NCBI RefSeq assembly: GCF_963675165.1
Contig: NC_087379.1
Coordinates: 3,538,201-3,602,200, forward strand
From: Halichondria panicea
Lineage: Eukaryota; Porifera; Demospongiae; Suberitida; Halichondriidae
Length of the DNA stretch: 64,000 nt
Direction: 5' to 3'
The notes beneath the pieces are model-generated. The model saw only the letters and a list, made by a program, of their open reading frames with translations, made no database searches and was not told where the DNA came from. Position 1 is the stretch's first letter; every line of letters starts with the position of its first letter. Below, piece after piece: positions 22,827-34,566 of this stretch. A program made the position numbers and the translations under genes.

Positions 22827-23689
22827 ATTGGTACAAACGGTACAAACGGCACCCCATACATTGCCACTCCAAATGCATTGCTAAAATAATTGCTAAAATA
22901 ATCGACCACATATTTACTGCTATCAACCAACCTATAAAGTGAATTACATGGTAGTGCTAATAGTAGGGTTGGGTCGAAAACAGCAAAAAGGCCCCCTCTG
23001 GATCTCACCCAAGACACAAGACAGTTATTTTGAGTTTATATATCTGTTGCCCATATCATTTGTGACATTTGTGTGAAATATGAACTGAATTGAACATTGT
23101 ATGAAAAAGTTATAAAAACAGCAAAACAACAACTTTTTGTCATTCTTCTCCTCAGGGTCTTCAGTGAGATAATCTAGAGAACTGTAAGTCCACAGCACAA
23201 ACTAGTGACACCGTACTGTTCTAAATCACCTTGGGTAGTGCAGTTTCCTTCGAAGTTAAATTTGCTAGGGTGGAAGCTACGCCCTCTTTAATGAGTGCAG
23301 AGGTGAGGTCGCCATTGTTTACCTACTGAGCATGCTCAGACATAGTAGAAAGCATAGTAGAAAGCCCCTCTTATCGTAGCAACCACTTGAGATCTATAGC
23401 AACAGTAGTGTTTTGCACTGTCGATTCTTACCGCAGCAGTTAATACTCGAAAATTATGTTGAAGCTGCATTCTGAGCCTGCTCTGTCTGAGCTTATGATA
23501 GTAAATTATTGCATGCATAAGACCAAAAAACTTATGAAAATTATCATAACAGACACAAACTGCAACAGTGCAAATAAAAATTCAGTACAGTTGCTAGCTC
23601 TTTTTTATCCGCATAGTAAAGGTGGATTGCCACCTATTGAAGATATTTGATCTAGCTAGCACCATAGATAAATCTATGCTAGTACCTGT
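22827..23689. other. Non-coding stretch
   Basis: Nothing recognised apart from adjacent duplications (about 22840-22858, 22879-22903, 23339-23363). Short overlapping open frames on both strands are not supported. Confidence 0.3.
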
Positions 23690-24430
23690 GAAGAAAAATT
23701 GTAGGTACAAACAAGCGTAAAAAAATGTTTGAAAAATAATGGTGAGAGTAGGGTTGCATGTTGGATGAGCCGCTGGCAATGAACAAGATGGGTAACCCTA
23801 ATAGGAATGCCCATTAGAATAGACACACTACTTAAAATATTGTACGTGGTTTCCCAGGACCACTTATTAACGCATGCATGCAGTGAAAAAAGTTTACAAA
23901 CAAGTGCAAAAAACATTTTGTGAAAAAATGGGGAAGAGTAGGGTTGGAAGAGCATGTGCACTGAAGTAACAAAAAGTTTGAAAACAAGATTAATTGTGGG
24001 TTGGTATAGTCTTGCATGCTCCAACTAGTTGGGGGTGGGGCACGATCTTTAACAGTTGGGTCCAGCACTACTTCGAGTTTTGGGTGGGGGTGGGCAGGGC
24101 TCATATATCTGTAGAGTCTCAAATTTAATATTAATTTTACACCATGCATGTGTTTCGGTGCTGTAAGTGTTTCGGTGCTGTAACAGAAAGAAACGTTAAT
24201 TTGAAAAAGCCTTATTCAAATGCGTCATTATGTAGAAACACATGCAAGTTGATGGTCAAATACGTGATCAAGTGTCTCAAATAAACAAAGAGGTGTAGTG
24301 CTGGACCCAACTGTTAAAGATCGTGCCCCACCCCCATGCAAGACTATACCAACCCACAATTAATCTTGTTTTCGAACTTTTTGTTACTTCAGTGCCATTT
24401 TTTCACAAAATGTTTTTTGCACTTGTTATA
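23690..24430. repeat. Inverted repeat with near-identical arms
   Basis: Left arm 23901-24070 and right arm 24296-24425 are reverse complements. They differ essentially by one substitution and two clean gaps in the right arm (about 28 bp and about 13 bp). The spacer is about 225 bp. A related direct copy of part of the left arm lies at 23700-23757 (ACAAACAAGCGTAAAAAAATG and GAGTAGGGTTG). No coding content. Confidence 0.75.
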
Positions 24431-26289
24431 ATTATGATTGTGCTCAAAACATATATGTTATTATTATAGTATATTTATTATAGTATATATATACCTGTAC
24501 AGATATCGGATGGAGTAGATATCGGATGGAGTTTGACAATGCTGGGCACATACTCTCGGACACCATCAACTTCCAGTAGAATCTAGAACATATCTCGTCT
24601 GATGCAGCTGAATGGATGTGCTTCTTGTAATAGAGGCTACCATTTTCAAACTTAAAGTTCTGCCTGCATTTCTAAAGTTGCCTTTTTTGTTTTGCTGTTA
24701 ATAGTAGGACTTCCATTTCTTGCTGCCTTCTTCAATGACATGACTAACCCTAACCCTGTCAACAACATGCAACTTTGCGGTCTACATTCCAGCTGTCACT
24801 TGCTTCATTGCTACCTACTACTAACCTTGCTCTTCATCGCTCTTACTCTTGCTACTCTCTTACTCTTGCTACTATATACTATATACTTACATTGATGGCA
24901 ACATTGGTGGGAAGAGTAGTAGAATGACCGTGACACCAGCTTGGTCAACCAATGTATATAGAAGGGTATCGTTCCTTAAAAAGGGTCACAAGCAACTCAG
25001 ACAGCTCCACATCCTCTTCATCACACCTCAACTCCGCTACGTGAAGTAGCTCAATTAATTCACAAGTACCATAAGTAGCCTGCTCGAAGTTGCTGCATAT
25101 TAATTCTCGTATACCATTAATTCTAAATCAGACCAAACACTAGAGAAGACGGAAACTTAAGATTGAAGTAATCCATAGAGATCACTGAGTTGTACAGCAG
25201 CTTTAACTTTAAAGACTTACAAAAGACTACATTGCATATGATCACAGGCTCAGGTGGGTATATATTAACTGAGCACAGTGCTGAGGGACATATCAAGGGA
25301 CATATCAAGGGACATCTCAATGTAACCACCTAGGACTTCCCAGAATATCCTAAAATTGTTTATATGCTGCTATCCCTCCCTACCTGTGAGATTCTTTTCA
25401 TATGCTCCTAGTTGGCACCAGTAATGGATAGAATCAAAAACAATATAAGCTTTGACGTTACAATACCGTAAGTACATGTACATGTATAAATCATATCTTG
25501 CTGCAGTAGTAGATAGAAGACACTTTATGAAGCCCATCAATTTATGAAGCCCATCAAGCGCATCATGACCTTTGAACTTTCAGGTAAATTTTTTGAAATA
25601 AAGAGCACCATTATAAAGAGCACCATTGCAAGAAAATTTGGACAGTACACTCTACAGATAACAGTTTACAGTACATAGTACAAACGAAGTAACTTGTAAG
25701 CAAAACTTGTAAGCAAAACATTTTTTCCACACATTTTCCACACATAATTATATTATTATCATCATTAGCAATGGAATATCCTCCTTGGTGTTTGGCGTCG
25801 CACTTGGGTTTGGTTCGTCTTTGCCATCAGAAGACAGGCCAAGGCCATCTCATCAGCGGTGACATCTACAAAAAAAATTTGTTGTGTAATAAGAGTGGGT
25901 TTCAAAAAAGGAAGGGCGGTTCAAACACAGTACTGACATCATAGTACTGACATCATTACTAAATATAAGTTCCATCTCGTATGCCACCTACAGATTGAAT
26001 AAATCAATTTCAGTGAACCACCGGCCAGGCCAGGTCATACGTTATTTCTTCAATACCCTACCCCTATAGTTATGGACACTAATCAGGGGGAGATCTTACA
26101 TATCACTTATCACTTATCACTTACATTTTGCAAGGGATAGTCCGTACATTTGATGAATCTAAAATATCTGCACTGGACCAAAAATTGAATTTCCTGTACT
26201 TCCTGTACTTCTTGAAATACAGGATCAGTGTATGGCATATAGGTGGTCGTTTCCTGCTGATTTCCGACATTTCGTCATGAATTCATAGT
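24431..26289. other. Non-coding stretch, AT-rich
   Basis: No gene recognised. The plus-strand frame 24692-24895 is leucine-rich and could resemble a membrane segment, but it has no supporting motif. Adjacent duplications include about 24505-24537, three copies of AGGGACATATCA-like units at about 25286-25322, 25537-25572, 25604-25629, 25697-25725 and 25939-25967. Confidence 0.3.
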
Positions 26290-26324
26290 AATGGAAATGC
26301 TATGTATAATGCTGCTTTTCGGTA

Positions 26325-26535
26325 CTTGACATGCCACATGGCGTACTGCAGATGGCATGTTGTTCTATATTTCATCTACTTACATGTCACATGGCCTATA
26401 TACATGTACTGTACTACACTGCAGATGGCATGTTGTTCCATATTTAATCTACTTGACATGTCACATGGCCTATACATGTACTGTACTGCAGTGCAGACGC
26501 CTATATTTCATCTACTTTACATACCACATAGCGTA
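26325..26535 (+). repeat. Imperfect tandem repeat, about 75-100-bp units
   Basis: The sequences ACATGCCACATGGCGTA, GCAGATGGCATGTTGTTC and ATATTTCATCTACTT recur in order three times with point changes and indels. The open frames in this block follow from the repeat and are not supported as genes. Confidence 0.7.
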
Positions 26536-26880
26536 TATATAATATATACAGTTGGTGCAGACCAGTTGCAGTTGTTCTATCTATACTTGATGTGTCGTGA
26601 TTGTATGCGGCGCTTGACTCAGCGCTGTCAGGAAGCAAGCGCAAATTTAAATTGTTGAGAAAACATATCATTTATAGTGTAATGTAAAGTGTCAACAATG
26701 AACATAATTAATTATTCCAGGCATGCAGACTTGTGACGTCTCGACCGGTGTGACAATTCAATGAATAGGTTCCATTACAAACTGTAGAAAAGAAACAACT
26801 AAGCACTGTTCACTTACACAATAAACAAAACGAGTCAACGACATAATTATTATTAGGACGCTGCTAGCCATGCAGCTAGA

Positions 26881-27226
26881 CACGGGGACACATAATGCTC
26901 ACTATAACTATAGTACACACACCCACTGCCGAAGTCGACCGGCCAGAGCTGATTTAACTGACACAGGGACCCACAATGCTCACTATAACTATATATTGTA
27001 CACATACACCCACTGCCGAAGTCGACCAGCCAGAGCTGATTTAACTGACACAGGGACCCACAATGCCCACAATGCTCACTATAACTATAGTACACACACC
27101 CACTGCCGAAGTCGACCTGATTTAACTGACACAGGGACCCACAATGCTCACTATAACTATAGTACACATAGTACACATACACCCACTGCCGAAGTCGACC
27201 AGCCAGAGCTGATTTAACTGACTCCA
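26881..27226 (+). repeat. Four tandem units of 81-97 bp
   Basis: Units begin CACAGGGACCCACAATGCTC (CACGGGGAC in unit 1) at 26881, 26962, 27049 and 27130. They share CACTGCCGAAGTCGACC and GAGCTGATTTAACTGAC. The third unit lacks the CAGCCAGAG segment and has a partial duplication of CCACAATGC. The open frames on both strands here are produced by the repeat. Confidence 0.9.
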
Positions 27227-27318
27227 ATAGACGGTCTAAACCAGTCCAAATTAATTGTAAATGCAAAGCAAAGAGGACTAGATAAAAACGAAGTACCATT
27301 ATACACAAGAAACTTTTT

Positions 27319-28539
27319 CTAGATATCTCCGTCGTATACGTCTTGCAGTGTGTCACGAGGAACTTTTCTTAAACGCCAAAGCTCAGTGTCGGTTACGAAT
27401 GAGGATCTAAATTTTGCAAAGAATTTTGAAGACTTAAATAGCAATATGTGACGTTGGGGTATAGTAGCTTCATTCTGACCTGGGGATGATTGGGATATCG
27501 TACGTATAGATGCTTGCATTCCAAACTTCTTTGCATTCTTCAAACTTATACACAGAGTCACATTTTGGCAAACAACATATCTGCAAAATTGTTTTGATTT
27601 TTTTGTTGTAACATGTAGAGAGAAGGTGGAGAGAAGGTGGATGTAGAGAGAAGGTGGTAGACATTTTGCTATGACCGAACATGGGTGTGATATTTTTCCC
27701 AATACCCCAAACAAAACCTTCAATAAGGTTCCAATAGCTGCATCTGAGAGTCCATAAGAACGTCTCATAAATTTCAAAAGAGCTGTTATCCAGGTTACCA
27801 TGACAAGCATATTTTTATCTTGTATGTCATTGCACTGCTCTAAATGGGGAGGCGATATTTCAATGTCATCAACAATTTCCTCTTTAGATTCTTTCCAAAA
27901 CTCAACAACGTCTGCAAAAATTAAACTAGTGATCAACATGAGCACATAATTGCTGTACATACCCGTATAGCGCGACATTTTAATTCGCTACACGAACTAT
28001 TGGAATTATAATGTGAAGGCAAGTATGAGCTTTTAGAGACTATTCCACAAAATATAAAGTGCCTCGAAAATGTTGCGCTGTACGGTAAAATAATACATAA
28101 AGGTAAAATAATACATACCTTCCTCGGTTGAATGTACAGTTTCACTTCCACATTCACTCCCACATTCATCTACAGATCGAATTAGAATGACATAATTTAC
28201 TGTAAGATATAATTATATTAATAGTCTAGCGAAAGTAAAAAAATTCGTAAGCATTAGAAGAACTTGAATCTCCAAAATTAATGATGTAGGAGGATTGTCT
28301 TCATTTGCAGATAGGGTTCCATCAGAATTTATAATACTTTGTCTTCGAAGAGTATCAGATGTAATCCACTGTGCAGAACTAGCGTCATAGTATAATCGCT
28401 TATGAGCCTTAAAAGACACACTTTGACTACAATGTGGACATAATCTACGATCAACACGTAGGATTGGACGCCCAACAACATTTTTCTCTGGCTCCATCCA
28501 AAACCATGTGCTCAACATAATTTCTGAAAGTACAGTCAT
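27319..28539 (-). CDS. Zinc-finger transposase-like gene fragment
   Basis: The upstream block, 28539-28213 minus, has a zinc-finger-like start: RRLCPHCSQSVSFKAHKRLY then YDASSAQWI. A possible intron follows. Block 27978-27319 has DKNMLVMVTWITALLKFMRR, YGLSDAAIGTLLKVLFGVLG and, in a neighbouring frame, CLPKCDSVYKFEEC. It ends with ELWRLRKVPRDTLQDVYDGD. From memory this is the N-terminal half of a large fish/invertebrate transposase-like family (zinc finger, helical region, CxxC, then the E-x-WR...VYDG motif). The C-terminal half is absent. Overlapping GAGAGAAGGTGG duplications at about 27620-27660 cause the frame change before the CxxC. It is divergently arranged with the gene at 28538, and the two overlap by two bases if both ATGs are used. 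Confidence 0.5.
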
Positions 28540-30110
28540 GGCTACAAAATCTCTTGCAGATAGGGATTATGAGGCATCACTTTCAGGTGGGAAGATGAAG
28601 TAACTGTTGCTACAATAATATTAACTAAGTCTCTTTGATACCAGATGCAGATGCTGACTTATCATCAGGTGACGAAGGTCTCACAGAGCTACTTGTAGCC
28701 ACTAAAAAGAGGAGGCTCAATGGAAAAAAACTTGGTGTGAGCCGGACAAACTGGAGTGGTACAGGAGCACATGTGAATTTATGTGCCACCATAATTTAAG
28801 CGCCACGGTAGCATCAGCATATATTTTTAGGTCCTAAAAGGAGTTACTTGTTTTCTTGGAATTATTTTTCTGCCGCTTATTGTTTGCAGCTAGCATGAGC
28901 GTCTATACTAGCACCATATTATTTTCTGGCGCTGTAATTACATCAATTACTGAAGGCCTCTTTTTAACTGTTTTTACGTAACCACAACCCCCCCTCCATA
29001 GCTCCCCTCCATAGCTCCTGAAGTAACACCCACCTCAACTCCACCTCAACTCCCAATTCAAGGACCACCCGAAATGTCTCTCAGGGTGAGTTTGTGCCAT
29101 TACCAATTATTTGGACGTTGCACAAACAATTGGTAACCTGGATCATCTGCAAACACGCCTCGAACGCATCACAGCCACACAAAGAAATCTTGCAAGTTGC
29201 ATTATTCTTACTATCCCATCATTATAATGTACACTTAATCATCACAGCAAATCGTTCCCGTGATTCTAAGGTTCTTAAGAGGTGCATAATAATTATGTTA
29301 CTCACGTTAACCAGCAGAAAGTGAGTACTCCTGTATCAAGTGATGCTGCAGCAAAGAGAAAAATACCGTCCGTTGTTAGAGTAAGGGATGATTTCTACTC
29401 GTTAAGCTTCCGTTATAATTGTTCTTTTCCTAACAGTCTGAAACGCGGAAAACTTACAAGATGCTAGTGGATGATTGTGAAAGCTTCGAAGGATTTTGTA
29501 TTGGACATGAGTGAGTTACATATGCTTAAACTTGTTGCATTTGCATCCTGCAGATTCACCTGGCGTAGCGAACAGAATCAAGCTGCGCTTCTTACTGAAG
29601 TTCAAGCAATAAATAATGGGCCTGTGACATTCAAGGTAAATAAATTCGCTAGATTTGACTACCGTTATTTATCATCCTCGCCTATATACATACTACAAAA
29701 CTTTGTGCCAGGAAAATTCCTTGTCTGTAAGGGGCAAGTCTGACGGGCGGAAAACAACACGGAGGAGATGTGAGAGGAGTAGACGTGTAAGTAGCGAATC
29801 ATAGAATCCATGATGACACTAATTTGAGTAGATATTCTTTTTACAGAAACTCCAAGAACGCTTGAGTACATTTCACAAAAAGAAATGGTCTAGTGTTTTG
29901 GTGATGGAGTTCATTTCAAGTGGTGATGATGAAAAGAACCACGTAGAGTTGCCTTGGCGAGCCTCCCTGGTGAATTGCAGATCTAGACAGCGAACATCTT
30001 TCTACAAAGTCTGCCCAGGCAAAACAGCAAACGAAGGACCGTGCAGTGGTATCTTCTCGGCCACCGCCAGACCGTACAGGGTTACCTGCCTGGGCTTTAG
30101 TGTAACTACT
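28538..30110 (+). CDS. Spliced gene with clean exon phases, unknown function
   Basis: Proposed exons: 28538-28586 (ATG, MATKSLADRDYEASLS), 28645-about 28735 (acidic start, then KKRRLNGKK), about 28980-29085 (proline-rich, ends PPEMSLR), 29318-29380, 29437-29510, 29554-29635, 29712-29786, and 29847 to about 30110. Each internal exon from 29318 on is flanked by AG and GTRAG-like donors, and the phases (0,0,2,0,0) join without a stop. The product is hydrophilic: proline-rich part, KTYKMLVDDCESFEGF, FTWRSEQNQAALLTEV, a basic stretch and a C-terminal MEFISSGDDEKN followed by LPWRASLV. That tail resembles proteins with an MSSEESGEE...LPWR end that I recall from sponge gene sets. Function unknown. 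Exon 1's donor (GTGGGA) is weak and the third exon contains short duplications, so the 5' part is less certain. Confidence 0.65.
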
Positions 30111-30217
30111 GAACATCAAACTGAACATGTTTCTGCAATCATTTTTTTGTCGTTCCATTATAAATTTTATGTGATTATAAATCATATATAATTCGTGGGG
30201 ATGAAACGTGAAACAAC

Positions 30218-30427
30218 AAACATGATATTGTTTTAGAGATTTCATGTGCATGAAGGTGAATCAACTAATAGAATTTCTGCTGCAAGAAACATGATATTGT
30301 TTTAGAGATTTCATGTGCATGAAAGGTGAATCAACTGATAGAATTTCTGCTGCAAGAAACATGATATTGTTTTGGAGATTTCATGTGCATGAAAGTTGAA
30401 TCAACTGATAGAATTTCTGCCGCATTA
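30218..30427 (+). repeat. Three tandem units of 69-70 bp
   Basis: Units start AAACATGATATTGTTTTAGA at 30218, 30287 and 30357 and end GAATTTCTGCTGCAAG. Divergence between units is a few bases. It lies just past the end of the spliced gene's recognisable coding sequence. Confidence 0.9.
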
Positions 30428-30959
30428 AACACGGTATTATGTAGATGTTTCCTGTACATGGGATTTAGCCCTATCTTGTACCTGTCACACAGCATGAAAT
30501 TCTATGTTTCTATGTGTCATCCACATTTCCATTATAAAACCCACAGAATGAAATGTCATTTTTGGTCCAGAAATGTTTTGGACATGAGAGGTTTTATTAT
30601 ATCCGACTTCGGTGTGGGGTTTCTTAATTCTTCCTTTAAGCGTTCAACATTGCCTGCTAAGTCACCACATATAGATGGAGTAAGTCTCCTCCGTTTTGTT
30701 TTTTTTTGTGCTGGTTGGTGTTCCAGGGGGCTGACGATTTAAGTTTTGGCATCGAATGTATATGAATGATTGCCAAGAATCCTAGGAGGAAGCATTAGTG
30801 TATTGCGTAACACAATTATTATAATTGGGTAAACTTACATATGAAATGCATATTTGCTACAATCTCACAATCCCTCATACATGATGGCCTGCTAACATGG
30901 TAGATAATACTAATTCTCGAGAAACCCTGGCAAAACAAACACCCTAAAGGATAGCCCCC
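30428..30959. other. No recognised gene
   Basis: A plus-strand frame running to 30742 (SHSMKFYVSMCHPHFHYKT, NVLDMRGFIISDFGVGF) looks weakly protein-like but matches no family I know. The remainder is AT-rich spacer before the retroelement. Confidence 0.25.
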
Positions 30960-32800
30960 CCATCCAAACTGCATCCTTCCTTCGCCACCACAAGAAGTAC
31001 ACCCGGTTGTCTTTGACCCCTTCGCTCAGCTGCACTTCACACCTCTGGCCTGGACGCATACCAATGGCGTACCTCTTTCAAGAGACGAACTCTGTCACCA
31101 ACTTGCGAGAAGACTCTGCACCTCCTATGTAGCCCCCCCCCCTGATTGCCCCTTTCCTGACTCGACAAAAACCCTGGGGTTCGCACAGCACGAAGAATAA
31201 TTGCCAAAGCTACTCCTTAATTAAACACGACATCCAAGAATCGTCGCCGCTGTACACGCAGCTAGAAGGTGCCTTGATTCAGATAACAATGAACCCATTC
31301 TCCTAGCAGATGCTACCAACGCATTTAACTCATTGAACTGCAAATTGCCATACGCAGACTCTGGCACCTACAGAGAGCCCACAGATATTTACGTTGATGG
31401 AGACTGCCTACTCTCCCAAGAAGGCACCCACACAAGGTGACCCCGCCATGCCTAACACTAACATCAGGAAAATATCTGACCTACGCGAGTGGTGGGACAC
31501 CTTAACCAAAAAGGCCCAGCCTTTGGATACTACCTAAAGACATGGTTGGTTACATTCCACACCACTACCTTCCACTAGACTGGTCGTCATGGCCGCCATC
31601 ATGGGAAGCTATCAATATCACAGCAAAAGAGCTGGTCCCTATCGTCATCGCAGCAGCTTTGTGGGTAGCCAGTGGACTAAGTCACGGGTACACTTCTTCT
31701 ACGACAACATGGCCGTGGTTGCCGTGCTGAAAACCCTCGCTTACTCATTATGCACCTACATTATGCACCTACTAAGATGTCTCGCTTTTTACGCAGCAGA
31801 GTCCGCCATTTCTAGAAACAATCTGACTGTTATCCCATCTCTCATTCCACAGGCGGCACAACAAATCATCCCACAAGCAATCCTGGAACTCCTGGTCCTT
31901 CAAATCCCGGATTGGGGATCACCAACTTGGACAAACTTACTTTGACAATGGCTCCACTCGAGCTGGAGGAAATACATCCAATTCTGCTCGACAATGAACA
32001 TTTCCCCCCTACCAATTACAGATTTACGCACAGACTCACTTCATCACACATCTCACACATCATCTCTCCCTTTCAGTCCACTGGACGACTATTAGATCGT
32101 ACCTCAGCGCTCTGCGCTTTTTTCAATTACGAGCAGGACTACCAGACCCAAGTTTAACTCCGTCACCAAAAATCCTAAAAGGAGCTCACACCTGACCATA
32201 AGCGCACCACCTGATATCATGCGAAATGTCGATAAAAGCGAAATGTCGATAAAACAATGCTTTGGGCAGCATTCTGCCTTGCCTTCTTTGGATTTATGAG
32301 AACGGGAGAGCTTACTGCATCAACAGCGGGCAACCAAGCCAACCTGCAAGTCAACGACGTCACCGTAGACTCCCATGTAAACCTTCAACTACTGACAATA
32401 CACCTTCGTCACAGTAAAACCGATCAATTTGGCGCAGGCCATTACATCCACCTTGGCCGTACTTCTAGCATAGTTTGCCATGCTAGGTTATTTGTCTCAT
32501 CGGCCAACGCTTGGCACTCAAACTAACCTCTTTATTTTCGAAAATGGCAATCCATTGACAAGACCAAAACTCGTGTCACACCTTCGTCAGGCCATAACCC
32601 TTGACCCAAAAGCATTCTCTGGCCACAGTTTTCGAATTGGTGCAGCATCAACCGCAGCAGCTGTAGGGCTCAACGATTCTACAATCCAGCAGGCAGGGCG
32701 ATGGAAATCAAACACATTCAGAACATACATCCGCAAACAGGCGACGCAGCAACTCTCATCTCATAAAGTCAACCTTAAAAATGCGGTTCCCATTTTGTTT
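30960..32800 (+). mobile_element. Retroelement remnant: RT, RNase H-like, tyrosine recombinase
   Basis: Plus-strand blocks in order. 31280-31440 carries RT motifs ILLADATNAFNSLN and TDIYVDGDCLLSQEGT. At 31470-31550, LREWWDTLTK and FGYYLKTWLVT follow. 31560-31700 is RNase H-like (WEAINITAKELVPIVIAAAL). 31700-31930 carries FYDNMAVVAVLK and MHLLRCLAFYAA. 32257-32800 is a tyrosine recombinase. RT plus RNase H plus tyrosine recombinase is the DIRS/Ngaro plan. However, the ADATNAFNSLN-type RT is one I associate with the other retroelement ending at 62.7-64 kb, so a chimera is possible. Many frame breaks: it is not active. A 13-bp duplication lies at about 31746-31770 and a 17-bp one at 32221-32254. 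Confidence 0.6.
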
Positions 32801-32870
32801 TGTTTCCTTGTATCACTCTCTAGTCATGGTATGAATCTTCTTGTATTATATATTAATAATCATGACCATG
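32257..32870 (+). pseudogene. Tyrosine recombinase of the DIRS-like element
   Basis: Frame 32257-32526 contains AFFGFMRTGELTAST with the first catalytic arginine, then LTIHLRHSKTDQFGAG with a beta-strand lysine. The next frame (32480-32875) has FENGNPLTRPKLVSHLRQAI, GHSFRIGAASTAA with the H-x-x-R pair, QQAGRWKSNTF and the nucleophile region RTYIRKQ. All expected active-site residues (R, K, H, R, W in place of the second H, Y) can be seen, but the protein is split by a frame change at about 32490. It would join a circular intermediate to target DNA. Confidence 0.75.
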
Positions 32871-32875
32871 TTTGA

Positions 32876-33205
32876 GTGAAGAAACGATTCACGTATATAA
32901 ATGTATTAAGCATCAACCTTAATTCCAAGAGTATTAGGTCTTGCGGGATTTAAAACTAGTTTATTCCAACCATTGTGCAGTAATGATCATAACTTGCAGC
33001 ATCTCTCAGATGAAACTTGTCTTCAGTAAACTGCATTTATATAATTTATGTACACAGTCGACACACCATGCTATACGTATGGTAATTATGAATACATGCA
33101 TAGTGTCAGTAATAATTATTACATACATGTAAGCTTTGCCATACAATGTCTACACTTGCTGTGAGCAAAGCCAACTCCAACTTCGAAACTGATGAGCTGC
33201 AAGGG
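32876..33205. other. Non-coding stretch
   Basis: AT-rich DNA between the recombinase and the perfect inverted repeat. Nothing recognised. Confidence 0.3.
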
Positions 33206-33560
33206 TATCTGCAAGGACGTCTATTCTCTCTGTTCCATTGACTGTAAGAGTTATCCCACCCTAAAATTTGGGTAATGATTAGTTGGTACATCAAATGGAT
33301 CAGCACGCTGTCCCTTCAAACATTAATACGACCTTAGCTTGTTAATAAAGGGACGAAGTACTGGTTCAAATCCATACTTTTTGATGTTAGGGCACACGCA
33401 ATTAGTTGAATAGATCGTAAAGTCGACTGGTTGTAGATTTCCAAGAGTATAATAAAACAGACCAGATCCATTTGATGTACCAACTAATCATTACCCAAAT
33501 TTTAGGGTGGGATAACTCTTACAGTCAATGGAACAGAGAGAATAGACGTCCTTGCAGATA
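33206..33560. repeat. Perfect 96-bp inverted repeat with 163-bp spacer
   Basis: Left arm 33206-33301 begins TATCTGCAAGGACGTC and ends CAAATGGATC. Right arm 33465-33560 is its exact reverse complement, with no mismatch that I could find by base-by-base comparison. The spacer 33302-33464 shows no gene. A foldback element this clean would be very young. An inverted template-switch event or an assembly fold-back would look the same. Confidence 0.85.
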
Positions 33561-34002
33561 TCTTTAATCCATCCAGAAGGTCAATAGCAGCATACAATAG
33601 TACTCACTACAAGTTGAAGATAATATTTTGTTTCAGTTAGAATATCATGAAATGGGTTCTTTATTGCAAATTTCACCGACTCGCGATATTTATATAGCTT
33701 GCACTGTTTGCTCAACTGTGTGAGATATCATAGCTTGTACTTGATTTATCGCAAAGTTTACGGCTGTCTGAGGGACATGGTGTTGCTCCTTTCAATAGGA
33801 AGATTTCTGTGACTGTCGTAGCGGGTGTAGCCTCAGTTTCCATCAACTCTGTTGAGCTCAAGTCACTAGTTTCACTAGTCACTGTTAATAGATTCATAGA
33901 TTCATCATGATCACTATCCATGCCGATGCCTGGGTCCCCTGAATTCAATGTTGTAACCGAGTTAATATCTCTTCCTCTATGGGTCCTTGACAACATTAAC
34001 GA

Positions 34003-34212
34003 GTACCGTATAATTTTCGTGGGGCAAAGTTTTCGTGGTTGGAGGTCCACGAATATTTTACCCACGAATGATTGCCTGCCTACCTTAAAAGTGCTACCTT
34101 TAAGTGCAAGCTCCAACCAACAACTACGAAAATATTACCCACGAAATGTCTCAATATTGCTGAACCACACCACGAATATTTTGTCCCCCGAAAATTACCC
34201 GCTATACGGTAC
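34003..34212. mobile_element. MITE of about 210 bp
   Basis: Ends are GTACCGTATA (34003-34012) and TATACGGTAC (34203-34212). The homology extends inward imperfectly as TAATTTTCGTGGGG versus TAATTTTCGGGGGACAAA. The interior repeats the motif CACGAATATTTT and its complement several times. No coding capacity. The target-site duplication is unclear because the ends are themselves palindromic. Confidence 0.65.
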
Positions 34213-34566
34213 TTTGTAAACTTGAAGTTTCATTAGAATGACAATTAAAGGAGTACTGAGCTATAAACCTACAGTAGCGGCATAGCCATTATTCAATTAT
34301 AGATCTATCATCATAATGGGCTATTATTTGTTTTCTAAATAGAGAACAGCAAATCACATCACGTTGCAATGCCACGTGTAAGCAGTCCTGTCTTTTGTGT
34401 TTGCGATCGTGTAGATAGTTTATTACTGGTGGCAGCTCTCAGCCAGAGATCTGGTAAGCATTATTTTAGGCGTAAATTGGTCTCTGGAGCTCTGTGTAGA
34501 TCTGGTGAGCATTATTTGAGGCACTTTCAAAAGTATTGGGGTGGTCTATGGGTAAAATATTGCAGA

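Noticed and set aside
24692-24895. Leucine-rich membrane protein
   Set aside because: The hydrophobic stretch comes from CTACTCTTGCTAC-type low-complexity repeats; no start context or homologous pattern.
26853-27356. Long minus- and plus-strand frames in the 26.9-27.3 kb block
   Set aside because: They are created by the four tandem units of 81-97 bp, whose lengths include multiples of three; the repeated peptides have no domain character.
33340-33390. GGTTCAAATCC, resembling a tRNA B box
   Set aside because: No A box, acceptor stem or anticodon arm can be drawn upstream.
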